Assembly (NCBI RefSeq): GCF_937912035.1
Contig: NZ_CALDPF010000031.1
Coordinates: forward strand, 470,142 to 534,141
Length of the DNA: 64,000 nt
Direction of reading: 5' to 3'
From: an uncultured Bacteroides sp.
Lineage (GTDB): Bacteria > Bacteroidota > Bacteroidia > Bacteroidales > Bacteroidaceae
The notes beneath the pieces were generated by a model. That model was not told where the DNA came from and did not search any database. It was given only the letters and a program-made list of their open reading frames with translations. The translations under genes were made by a program, and so were the position numbers. Within the stretch, counting starts at the first letter, position 1. Each line of letters starts with the position of its first letter. Shown one piece after another: positions 1 through 8,750 of this stretch.

Positions 1-87
1 TCCTATGGACTCGTCAAAATCTAAATAACTACAAGCTGTAAATGAACAACCTGCAAATATTGAAAGAAACAGTTTACTTATTCTCAT
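1..87 (-). CDS. SusD-like outer-membrane lipoprotein, N-terminal fragment
   Basis: Only the first 29 codons are inside the window; the gene runs off the left edge. The ATG is at 87-85, 12 bases after the stop of the upstream SusC-like gene. The peptide has a short hydrophobic signal ending in a lipobox-like FTAC, followed by SYLDFDES, which is the usual start of mature SusD proteins. SusD proteins are surface lipoproteins that bind glycan and cap the partner SusC channel. Position after a SusC gene supports the call. It would be the fourth gene of a SusC-SusD-SusC-SusD operon. A second possible lipidation Cys lies at residue 14 (FAGC). Confidence 0.75.
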   Translation of the reverse strand, partial: MRISKLFLSIFAGCSFTACSYLDFDESIG

Positions 88-99
88 AACAAACAAATA

Positions 100-2820
100 T
101 TAAAACTTAATATTTACACCTGCATAGACAGACGCTATATCAGGATAATTAACACTCATACTTTCACAATTCAAATAAGGTACATGATCCAATGAGAATA
201 GATTATTACCACGTAAATAAATCTGGCAATTTTCCATTCTTAAAGGCTTTATCAACTTTTTAGGCAAATTGTAATAAATATTTACATTACGTAATTTCAA
301 ATAGCTACCATCTACAAGCCATTGTGTACTAGTTTGATAATTATTTGCATTATCCAGAGTTGATAGTCGTGGCATATTAGCAATATCTTTTGTTTCCTCT
401 GTCCATCTAATCTTATCTTCCATATACCATTTAGAAATATTTGTATTATTACGTAATGGCTGATATACACTCGAAGCATTCAAATATCTACTTAAACCTG
501 CTGCACCTTGAAACAAAAGGTCTATTCCAAAACCTTTATATTCCAATCCTAATTGTAAACCACCATACCACTCAGGAATAGAGCCTGAATGTCCTATAGC
601 AACAACATCTCTAAAGTCAATAACATTGTCTTTATTCTGATCTTTATATTTTATATCACCTGGAGAGACTGCAGAAAACTGCTGTATTGGAGATGCATCA
701 ATATCTTCCTGATCTTTAAAATAACCTATTGCTTCGTAACCAAATATCTGACCTACAGGCAGTCCTTTCCCGGACATATAAGAATATTCTTTATATCCTT
801 CACCATTCTCAATGACTTCTGTTTTTACCCTTGAGACATTGGCTCCTACATAATAATTAAAATGCTTTCCTATCTTATCTTTCCACATTGCAGACAACTC
901 AAACCCTCTATATTCAGATTTACCCTCATTCTGCAGAGGTATTGAGTTTCCAAAAACTGAAGAGTATAAATTTGACACATCAATCAAAGTATTGTCATAT
1001 GTATGTTTATAAACATCAGCAGTTAAAGAAAGCTTTCTAAATAATTGCAAATCAATACCTACATTAAACTTATTAACACGTTCCAGAATAAGATTATCAA
1101 TAGCTGGAGTTCCTTCTTTAATTCCTCCCATTGAAATATTACCATCACCATAAAAATAATTACCATATCCATTCCAATAATGCTTATCCAAATCATAAGC
1201 TATATCATCGTTACCAGCTTGTCCCCATGAAAGACGCAATTTTAAGAAATCAACAAAAGAAATATCCTGCATAAAATTTTCTTTTGAAACCAACCATGCA
1301 GCTGATACAGAAGGATAAAAATTATACCTGTTACCACTCTGAATCCTGCTTGTTCCTACATGCGAAAAAGCTGCATCAACCATATATTTCTGAGCATAGT
1401 CCCATCCTATTTTACCAATATAATACAAACGTTTAGTAGTATTATTTCGACCAAGTCCAGAATAATATTCCAAACGGTAAATACCATCAATATCCAAAGT
1501 ATGTCTATTAAATGTGCGATTATACAAAATTTTACCTTCTAGATTAGTTGATACATACTGGTTACTCATCCCCCAGCAATTAATACTCAAAGCGCCATTT
1601 GTACCATATATCTGCGAATTTAGTTTATCATACTCCTGAGTAGCTTCATTGAATACAGGAGTATTAACCTCATAGCTATATGTTTTAACACCCTCATCTA
1701 TATAAACAGCATAATTATCATATGCAATTGCAAGTTCAGCAGACAACCCTGGAGTTACTGATGATAAATCCTGAAGAATACGTAAATCTGCCAACAAAGC
1801 ACGAGGATTTTGTTTATGATAACCATAATCAGAGAAGCTTGCTATCGGATTACTTTTATGAATCAAATCTCCTCCCCAATTTCCAGTAGAAGTCTTAACT
1901 GGGTAAGAAGCCGAAGGCGTGTTATATATCAAAGAAAAATCATACCCTCTAGGTTGAGTTGTTTCTTTCAAACGACCAAGCATAGTCCATTTTACTAAAG
2001 TGCTAGGTGTCAAATCAATATCCAGATTCATACGTAGATTCATTTCATACTTTCGATACTGAGAATTATAACGTTCAGTCTCTGTATATTGAGGATTAAG
2101 TACACCAAAATCATTTTTATAAGTTAATGCTGTAAAATATCGAACCTTATTTCCACCACCTGAAAAAGTAAAATCTAATTGATTATTCACTGTATGATTT
2201 CTCAACGCTTCATTCACCCAGTTAGTATTTGCAAAGAGTTCCGGATATTTCCCACTACGGAAAGCATCTAAATCAGATTGAGTATATTGTAAATCAAGAC
2301 CATCATAATACAATGCTTCATTACGCGCCTTAGCATAAGTATAAGCATCGACCATTTCAGGCTGATTAATCAAATAACCCATACCATGACTATAATTAAT
2401 AGATATATTACGTTGGTTTTTTTCTCCACGTTTGGTAGTTACCAAAATAACTCCATTAGCTCCTCGAGGGCCCCAAATAGCAGTAGCTGCTCCATCCTTC
2501 AAAACCTCTATAGTTTCTATTTCTACTGTAGAAAGAAAATCCAAAGAACGAGGGAATCCATCAACAATGATCAAAGGAGATTGTCTACCACGCAAAAACA
2601 GATTTGAATTTGCATTCCAATCACTTTGTTGCAATACAGACAAACCTGGTAATAATCCATACAATGTATTATATGGATTTGGAGACGCATCTTTTTCAAA
2701 ATTTTCTGCCTTTATTACTGAAACAGCAGAAGTCTCTCTTTCATTAAATTCTGTTTGTGCAAAAGCAATAGTAGGTGAAATTAATAAACACCAAACTATC
2801 TGTAAATATTTTGTTTTCAT
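100..2820 (-). CDS. SusC-like TonB-dependent transporter, short form
   Basis: Outer-membrane TonB-dependent channel for import of a ligand delivered by a SusD lipoprotein. I place the start at 2820: the open frame reaches 2868, but the Met at 2820 begins a clean signal peptide (MKTKYLQIVWCLLISPTIAFAQ), while the longer start would overlap the preceding SusD stop. About 906 residues. A plug domain is clear at roughly 45-150 (LRGRQSPLIIVDGFPR, then IEVLKDGAATAIWGPRGANG), followed by a beta-barrel that ends in an aromatic residue (VNIKF). Unlike the other two SusC proteins here it has no N-terminal carboxypeptidase-regulatory-like domain before the plug. Second SusC of a tandem operon. Confidence 0.93.
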   Translation of the reverse strand: MKTKYLQIVWCLLISPTIAFAQTEFNERETSAVSVIKAENFEKDASPNPYNTLYGLLPGLSVLQQSDWNANSNLFLRGRQSPLIIVDGFPRSLDFLSTVEIETIEVLKDGAATAIWGPRGANGVILVTTKRGEKNQRNISINYSHGMGYLINQPEMVDAYTYAKARNEALYYDGLDLQYTQSDLDAFRSGKYPELFANTNWVNEALRNHTVNNQLDFTFSGGGNKVRYFTALTYKNDFGVLNPQYTETERYNSQYRKYEMNLRMNLDIDLTPSTLVKWTMLGRLKETTQPRGYDFSLIYNTPSASYPVKTSTGNWGGDLIHKSNPIASFSDYGYHKQNPRALLADLRILQDLSSVTPGLSAELAIAYDNYAVYIDEGVKTYSYEVNTPVFNEATQEYDKLNSQIYGTNGALSINCWGMSNQYVSTNLEGKILYNRTFNRHTLDIDGIYRLEYYSGLGRNNTTKRLYYIGKIGWDYAQKYMVDAAFSHVGTSRIQSGNRYNFYPSVSAAWLVSKENFMQDISFVDFLKLRLSWGQAGNDDIAYDLDKHYWNGYGNYFYGDGNISMGGIKEGTPAIDNLILERVNKFNVGIDLQLFRKLSLTADVYKHTYDNTLIDVSNLYSSVFGNSIPLQNEGKSEYRGFELSAMWKDKIGKHFNYYVGANVSRVKTEVIENGEGYKEYSYMSGKGLPVGQIFGYEAIGYFKDQEDIDASPIQQFSAVSPGDIKYKDQNKDNVIDFRDVVAIGHSGSIPEWYGGLQLGLEYKGFGIDLLFQGAAGLSRYLNASSVYQPLRNNTNISKWYMEDKIRWTEETKDIANMPRLSTLDNANNYQTSTQWLVDGSYLKLRNVNIYYNLPKKLIKPLRMENCQIYLRGNNLFSLDHVPYLNCESMSVNYPDIASVYAGVNIKF

Positions 2821-2858
2821 TATATCTTTAAATTTAAAAAACACATAGAATAAAAACA

Positions 2859-4664
2859 TTATTCCCATCCTGGATTTTGAACTAAACCATATTTTTTATT
2901 AATCTCTGACACAGGAATAGGAAGAAGATAAAAACGATCAGTCCAACGTTCAACCCACATTCTATTTGGATATTTCATGTCAGTATCTTTACGATATTCC
3001 ATAGTTCCATCTTCTTTCTTATAAGCTTTTAAACGATATTGTTCAGTACGAAGCAAATCAACTCTTTTCCAACGAACTATATCAAAATATCTAACTTCTT
3101 CATATCCAAATTCTACAGCCCTTTCATGCAAAATTGCATTACGAAGAGCCTCTCCTTCAGGATATTTTGCCCTATCTAAATCAGGCATATCAACACGATT
3201 TCTAACCAAATCAATATAATCATAAGCATCACGCCCAAAACGATCTTTTTGATTGGCTATACCTAATTCATTCATAGCTTCAGCAATATCTAAATAAATT
3301 TCAGAGATACGAATTTGAGGACACTGGTAAAACTTTCCATATAATTCCGTATCCATATCCAACAAAAATTTACGCATTCCATATCCGTTATAACTCAAAG
3401 CACCAATAGTAGTGCTTGTTCCGTCCCATGTTTCACGTCCTCCTTGATAAATTTCCACAGTCCTTCCTCTAAATTTATCTCCATTAACCATTAATGTTTC
3501 ATACATTCGAGGATCTCTGACCATTTCTCCGTTTTCATCAAAAAACGGATTGGCTGCATGTTCAGGATTATTCCAATCAAATGGTGTTCCATCTTTCATC
3601 TCAAACATATCTGCATAAACAGCTGAAGGACATGTCCACCCCCATTGTAATACATAAAGAGAATAATACCAAGCAAATCGAATTGTAGTAAAACGATGTG
3701 TTGGAAGTAAAACTTCACTATGACCACGTTCATAATATCCAGCTAAATAATCTTCTCTAGGATTTCCTGTATCTACTAATTTATAATAATCTCCATTTTG
3801 CTGGTTTTTATCCAAGAATTCCAACCCTGAATCGAGCGCCCTTTGCCAACGATTAATATCTTTATTTCCATACCATGTATAACGAAGTTCGGAAGCCTCA
3901 CCATCTAAAAATGGCTGTTCAGAATTAAACAATGGGCTAGCAGCAAATTGTAATACCCTATTTTTCAGTCCTAACGCAGAGGCAGCAGTCATGTGTCCCT
4001 CTTCATCTGAACTTACAGACCAAGGCAATATTCTAGCAGCTTCATCGCAAAGTTCAACAATTTTATTAACATGCTCTTCTACCGTCATACGTGTAAACTT
4101 CAGCTCGTCACTAGGTTTATAAGCTTTATCTATCCAAGGCATACCGCCATAGTAACGCAACATATCCATGTAATGATAAGCTATAATCAACTTTACTTCC
4201 GCTTTTCGTATAGCTTTTTCATCTTCCGTCATATCGGGTACACGGTCTACATTTTCCAAATAAATGTAACATACGCGAATACCTGATGTTGGTGAATCTA
4301 TTTGAAGAGCATCATCCGTCAAACGGTATGGCATCAAACCAACTTCCGTTGATGCAGTAACTTGACCAGCATAATAAGTTCTATCAGCCCCACCTGATCC
4401 AACACAGTCACCTATATCAGTCAATACATCCAACATAGACCATGCAAGTCTTCCACTCTTTGGAAGAAAATCTGGCAAAGAGTGATAAGCCTGTGCCAAT
4501 ATTTGATCTGCATATTTTTTATGATTAAAGACTGTATCAATAGTGAGGTCTGTTGTTAAAGGTTTATCCAGAAAATCATTACCGAATTTAAAATCTTCAC
4601 AAGCTGTCCACAAAAATGATATAGACGACAAAACACTTAAAAGAAAATATTTATTCATAATCAT
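2859..4664 (-). CDS. SusD-like outer-membrane lipoprotein
   Basis: 601-residue SusD/RagB family lipoprotein, the surface glycan-binding partner of the SusC encoded just upstream (10-bp gap). Signal peptide with lipobox LWTAC near residue 22. The fold shows as TPR-like helices in the first half (KAEVKLIIAYHYMDMLRYYGGMP is the usual third-helix signature) and the C-terminal signature in which YLLPIPVSEINKK leads to VQNPGWE at the end, as in most SusD proteins. ATGs at 4664 and 4658 are both possible starts; both give the same signal peptide. Co-transcribed with both flanking SusC genes. Ligand specificity cannot be read from the sequence. Confidence 0.95.
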   Translation of the reverse strand: MIMNKYFLLSVLSSISFLWTACEDFKFGNDFLDKPLTTDLTIDTVFNHKKYADQILAQAYHSLPDFLPKSGRLAWSMLDVLTDIGDCVGSGGADRTYYAGQVTASTEVGLMPYRLTDDALQIDSPTSGIRVCYIYLENVDRVPDMTEDEKAIRKAEVKLIIAYHYMDMLRYYGGMPWIDKAYKPSDELKFTRMTVEEHVNKIVELCDEAARILPWSVSSDEEGHMTAASALGLKNRVLQFAASPLFNSEQPFLDGEASELRYTWYGNKDINRWQRALDSGLEFLDKNQQNGDYYKLVDTGNPREDYLAGYYERGHSEVLLPTHRFTTIRFAWYYSLYVLQWGWTCPSAVYADMFEMKDGTPFDWNNPEHAANPFFDENGEMVRDPRMYETLMVNGDKFRGRTVEIYQGGRETWDGTSTTIGALSYNGYGMRKFLLDMDTELYGKFYQCPQIRISEIYLDIAEAMNELGIANQKDRFGRDAYDYIDLVRNRVDMPDLDRAKYPEGEALRNAILHERAVEFGYEEVRYFDIVRWKRVDLLRTEQYRLKAYKKEDGTMEYRKDTDMKYPNRMWVERWTDRFYLLPIPVSEINKKYGLVQNPGWE

Positions 4665-4673
4665 ACATTTTTA

Positions 4674-7600
4674 TCAGAATGTTATATTTAGTCCTAAATT
4701 ATAGATTTTTGTTATAGGATATGTATTACTTCCATTAGGATTACATTCAGGGTCCATAATACCAAACTTATCAAAAGTCAGAAGATTATAAGCACTTAAA
4801 GTTAATCCCATTTGAGAGATCCCTAATTTTCTTAATAAAGCTCCTTTTGTAAAAGTATAACCTAATTCTACTGTTTTCAATTTAAAGTACGAACCATCTT
4901 TCACCCAAAGAGAGGATGTCAAAGTATTATGGTTCAAATTATTGGAAGTAAATCGAGGTATTGTTGCAGTTTCTGCTGTTTCAGGAGTCCAACGATTATC
5001 AACATGAAACATCAACAAGCCTGATGAACCACCATTAAAAGGTTTTCTGAAGTTATCACTAAGCAGCAAAGAACGTTGTGCCGCACCGGTCCAATTCATT
5101 GTAAAACTCCAACCCTTGTAATTAAAACCATAATTTAATCCATAAGTATAAGCTGGACGAGTTGAATATCCTATATCTGTAACATCATCTGAATCAATAA
5201 CTCCATCATTATTCAAATCAACGTATTTACAGTCTCCAGGATAAACTACAGTTCCAGGATCTGCATATCCATCCTTTAATACTCCATCGGCTTCAAAATC
5301 ATCATCATTATAAAAGCGATCAAAAACATAACCGAAAATTGTTCCTACAGGCTTACCCGTACTCCTCATATAAGGCTCATTAGGCTCAACCTCATCTTGT
5401 TCGATAATCTTATTTTTTGAATAGGTAACATTTGTTGTTAACCAATAATCGAAATCATTAATATGGTCATTCCATTTTAGTTCCACCTCATACCCTTTAT
5501 TATTTACCTTACCTAAATTAACAACAGGTAACAACGATGAAGTCAAGCTGGAAAAAGCAGGTATAGTACTACGCTTTATTAATATATCTTTTCTGTTTTC
5601 AAAAAAGACATCAGCACTGATTCTAAGACGATTACTTAGAAAATTTATATCAATTCCATAATTCCTCTTCAAAGCTTTCTCCCATGTTACATCAGGATTA
5701 CCAATACGGCTTTCAATAGCTCCCAATATAGCATTAGGATTATTGACACCAAAGTTATATCCATACAACAAATCGCGCCATTCACCATATTCTCCTGATA
5801 AATTCACACTATATGCATCTGGTAAATATAGAAAACGATTACCACTCATATTATCATTACCTACAAGTCCAACAGAGGCTCTTAATTTCAGGAAATCTAT
5901 GACATGCTGATTCTTCATAAAATTCTCTTCTGTAATTACATAACCAATAGATCCTGCAGGAAATGCTCCAAAACGTTTTCCTGGTGCAAAATTCTCAGAA
6001 CCGTTGTAACCAAAATTAAATTCAGCGAGATACTTTGACTTATAATCATAAGTGACTCGACCTACAAATCCGACATAAGCCGTAGGAACTGAAGTCCATG
6101 AACTAGGATAGTATTTCTTATTTTGATTATATAGCAGCAACCCCCCAACATTATGACCATTAAAATCACGATTATATCGTATACTAGCTTCAAAATACCA
6201 ATCACGTGCACGCTGTGAATTATCCTCGCCATACTGTAAACGTTGATTCGTAGTTCCAGGATCAATTCTATAAACAATTGTCTTATCAAATGCAGGATTG
6301 TCCATAGACATTGTAGGATCATCAATAGAAGATTTATAATATGGAACCAAAGCTTCAACATTACCTGTTCTACTTACCACTTTCGTAAAAGATGTATTAT
6401 AAGCACCTTTAACTTCTACAGACAATCCTTTGGTAATAAAATCAAGATTTTGAGTTAAAGACAGGTCCATATTCATTGTATTACTCGTACTATTATTATA
6501 GCCCCTACCATAATATCTCTGTAATCCGCTACTTGTATCATCCATCACGATACCAGGGTATTTAGACCTGTCTGTTCTCACCAAACGACCATCAACAATT
6601 CCCGGACTTACAAAAGGTTGGGACATATCCAGTATATGAAATAAATCATAAACATTATTAGTTGCATTGGGAGAATGAGTTAAGCCAACAATACCACCTA
6701 TTCCAACTTTTAATAAAGTAGAAGATGTTAAATCAACGTCAAGATTACTACGATAATTATAACGAGTATAATTATAATTATTGTTATAATCCAATTCTTT
6801 AAATTGTTTCATTAAACCATCCTGATATAAAAAACCTGCAGATATGAAGTAACGAACATTTTCTGTTCCACCTGATATGTTAAGATTATGCTGTGTTTGA
6901 ACTGAAGAATTCTTCATCAAGTATTCTCTCCAATTAGTATTAGGATACATAATAGGCTCATCCCCTAAGCGAAAACGTTCTACTGTATAATCATCAAACG
7001 TATGTTTAGACAATTTATCGTTATCATTCATTTCATTAAACAATGTTGCATAGGTATAGCTATCAGCCATTTCCAGCATTCGTGTAGGTTGTTGTATACC
7101 AACAGAAGATGTCACAGATATCTTGGCTTTACCTTCTTCTCCACGGCGTGTGGTCACGAGAATAACTCCGTTCGCTCCACGTACCCCAAATACAGCAGTT
7201 GCAGATGCATCTTTTAACACAGTAACACTTTCTATTTCATTAGGATCCATTTGAAAGAAAGATCGCTCAACACCATCAACCAAGATTAGAGGCTTAGATG
7301 CACCCTCAGATAAAGAACCGACACCACGAATAAAAATAGAAGGATCCTCTTTACCAGGCTGACCAGATGTTGCAACAGATGACAAACCTGATATTTGTCC
7401 TGCCAAAGCATTTGCAACACTTGAATTAGGAGAACGAAGCAAATCATCAGTCTTGATAGAAGATATGGCTCCAGTTAATGTTTCCTTTTTTTGAGATCCA
7501 TAAGCAACCACCATAACTTCACCAAGCATCTCACTATCTTCATACATAGTAACATTGATGACACGCTGTGTACCAACTTTAATAGTTTGGCTTTTCATAC

Positions 7601-7901
7601 CAATATAAGAAAACTCCAACTGGTCATTTTTCTTAGCATCAATATAAAAATTGCCATCCATATCTGTTACGACTCCAGTATTAGAGCCTAATACTTTAAT
7701 AGTAACACCAACTAAAGGTTGTCCATTTTGGTCAATAACAGCCCCCTTAATACTTCGGTTCTCCTGTTGTATCTCGTAAACAGAAGCAACAAGAGAAGAA
7801 GAAAAAATGCTTGTGGGCATAGCGCCCAAAGCCATTACAGACAAACAACCATTTATAAAAGAATGGCTGAATCTGTCCAATTTTCTTTTGTATTCTTCCA
7901 T
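4674..7901 (-). CDS. SusC-like TonB-dependent transporter
   Basis: Full-length SusC/RagA family outer-membrane transporter, 1075 residues. A hydrophobic stretch at about 17-40 acts as signal. A carboxypeptidase-regulatory-like domain spans about 48-130 (IKGAVIDQNGQPLVGVTIKV, then GVVTDMDGNFYI). The SusC-type TonB-region motif GEVMVVAYGSQKKETLTGAI follows. The plug is at about 140-260 (PLILVDGVERSF, VTVLKDASATAVFGVRGANG) and the barrel ends in LNITF. First gene of the SusC-SusD-SusC-SusD operon, transcribed leftward from a promoter candidate at 7963-7992 with an inverted-repeat operator candidate further upstream. Confidence 0.95.
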   Translation of the reverse strand: MEEYKRKLDRFSHSFINGCLSVMALGAMPTSIFSSSLVASVYEIQQENRSIKGAVIDQNGQPLVGVTIKVLGSNTGVVTDMDGNFYIDAKKNDQLEFSYIGMKSQTIKVGTQRVINVTMYEDSEMLGEVMVVAYGSQKKETLTGAISSIKTDDLLRSPNSSVANALAGQISGLSSVATSGQPGKEDPSIFIRGVGSLSEGASKPLILVDGVERSFFQMDPNEIESVTVLKDASATAVFGVRGANGVILVTTRRGEEGKAKISVTSSVGIQQPTRMLEMADSYTYATLFNEMNDNDKLSKHTFDDYTVERFRLGDEPIMYPNTNWREYLMKNSSVQTQHNLNISGGTENVRYFISAGFLYQDGLMKQFKELDYNNNYNYTRYNYRSNLDVDLTSSTLLKVGIGGIVGLTHSPNATNNVYDLFHILDMSQPFVSPGIVDGRLVRTDRSKYPGIVMDDTSSGLQRYYGRGYNNSTSNTMNMDLSLTQNLDFITKGLSVEVKGAYNTSFTKVVSRTGNVEALVPYYKSSIDDPTMSMDNPAFDKTIVYRIDPGTTNQRLQYGEDNSQRARDWYFEASIRYNRDFNGHNVGGLLLYNQNKKYYPSSWTSVPTAYVGFVGRVTYDYKSKYLAEFNFGYNGSENFAPGKRFGAFPAGSIGYVITEENFMKNQHVIDFLKLRASVGLVGNDNMSGNRFLYLPDAYSVNLSGEYGEWRDLLYGYNFGVNNPNAILGAIESRIGNPDVTWEKALKRNYGIDINFLSNRLRISADVFFENRKDILIKRSTIPAFSSLTSSLLPVVNLGKVNNKGYEVELKWNDHINDFDYWLTTNVTYSKNKIIEQDEVEPNEPYMRSTGKPVGTIFGYVFDRFYNDDDFEADGVLKDGYADPGTVVYPGDCKYVDLNNDGVIDSDDVTDIGYSTRPAYTYGLNYGFNYKGWSFTMNWTGAAQRSLLLSDNFRKPFNGGSSGLLMFHVDNRWTPETAETATIPRFTSNNLNHNTLTSSLWVKDGSYFKLKTVELGYTFTKGALLRKLGISQMGLTLSAYNLLTFDKFGIMDPECNPNGSNTYPITKIYNLGLNITF

Positions 7902-7962
7902 AAAAAAACATTAAATAATGGTTAACTAAAATTTGAGAAGAAGTTTAAAAGCTTCTTTACAG

Positions 7963-7992
7963 CAAAGGAATACTTTTGTCAAATTATTCAAT
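7963..7992 (-). promoter_or_regulatory. Candidate promoter of the SusC/SusD operon
   Basis: On the minus strand a -7-like TTCCTTTG (7970-7963; consensus TAnnTTTG, one mismatch) lies 18 bases after an ATTG (7992-7989) that can serve as the -33 TTTG element of Bacteroidota promoters. The leader to the ATG at 7901 would be about 60 bases and contains a small hairpin (AAGAAG/CTTCTT). Read from sequence only. Confidence 0.4.
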
Positions 7993-8077
7993 AATACTAT
8001 TCTACCTATTTTACATAAAAAATCAACTATCTTTTAAAATAAGAGAATTTAAATATATAATGGTAGAATAATACTAT
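7991..8077. promoter_or_regulatory. Inverted repeat, operator candidate upstream of SusC
   Basis: The arm ATAATACTATTCTACC (7991-8006) is repeated in inverted orientation as GGTAGAATAATACTAT (8062-8077), 14 of 16 bases matching, 55 bases apart. The proximal arm abuts the candidate -33 element. The core TTCTACC/GGTAGAA also bounds each unit of the duplicated region at 40.5-41.0 kb. This suggests a shared DNA-binding protein, possibly the local hybrid two-component regulator. Confidence 0.4.
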
Positions 8078-8648
8078 TTCTTCGATGAATCAATACGTAA
8101 AATCAAAGTAGAGATATCTTTATAAAAAAATTATAAGTAATCAGATTAATATAGAAAATAAAAAAACAAATAGTACTAAACCTCATTTGTTATTTAATTT
8201 TCTATATTCATTATATTACTAAAAAACTAGAAATATGAACAAACTGTAATTTAGGATATAATAATAAGCACTTAAACAAGAAAGATGAGAATAGTCAAAC
8301 TTAAAAATAAAAATTACAGACATAAATACCTCAGAATCCAGCACATGATTATATAAACGAGTATTTTTTATTTAAAAGATGTAAGCATATTTAAACAAAA
8401 AGCAGTTATCAATACAGTAATAATTTACTACCTAAATAAAAAACAGAGTTATATTTCAGAATAAAAATACTCAAAAAATAATCAAAACCAACTCTATTAA
8501 ACATAAAGTATTTTTTATACTTTTATACACTATTATAGATAAATTCTTTGACATCATGAAATCAAAATTACATTATACCGTAAAATTGAATATTAAAAAA
8601 CATTTGTAAAGATCTAAAGTTATATATATTGAAAACTAATATTAGATT

Positions 8649-8680
8649 AAAAAAGAAAGAATCCGGTAAAGAATACCGAA
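8649..8680 (-). terminator. Rho-independent terminator after GH172 gene
   Basis: On the minus strand the hairpin CGGTA-ttctt-TACCG (8678-8664), extendable by weaker pairs, is followed by a T-rich tract (TTCTTTCTTTTTTAA). It lies about 70 bases after the GH172 stop, preceded by a second hairpin (TTAATTG/CAATTAA, 8688-8710). Confidence 0.6.
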
Positions 8681-8750
8681 CTCCTTCTTAATTGAAGACA
8701 TGCCAATTAAAGAGTAATCACATCCTTAGATAAACAAAGATAAAATATTA

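Larger units (their letters stand above)
7902..8750. other. 849-bp intergenic region, AT-rich
   Basis: Separates the 3' end of the GH172 gene from the start of the SusC operon, both on the minus strand. It holds a terminator (8649-8680), a second perfect 7-bp hairpin with a 9-base loop (8688-8710), an inverted repeat (7991-8006/8062-8077) and a promoter candidate near the SusC start. A minus-strand TAAGTTTG box occurs at 8296-8303, but without a good -33 element. No reading frame with coding character was found. The roughly 600 bp between 8080 and 8645 hold nothing else I can name. Confidence 0.6.

Noticed and set aside
8734..8741. Minus-strand TATCTTTG box just after the GH172 stop as a SusC operon promoter
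   Set aside because: It lies directly before a terminator and would give an 830-base leader; the candidate at 7963-7992 is better placed.
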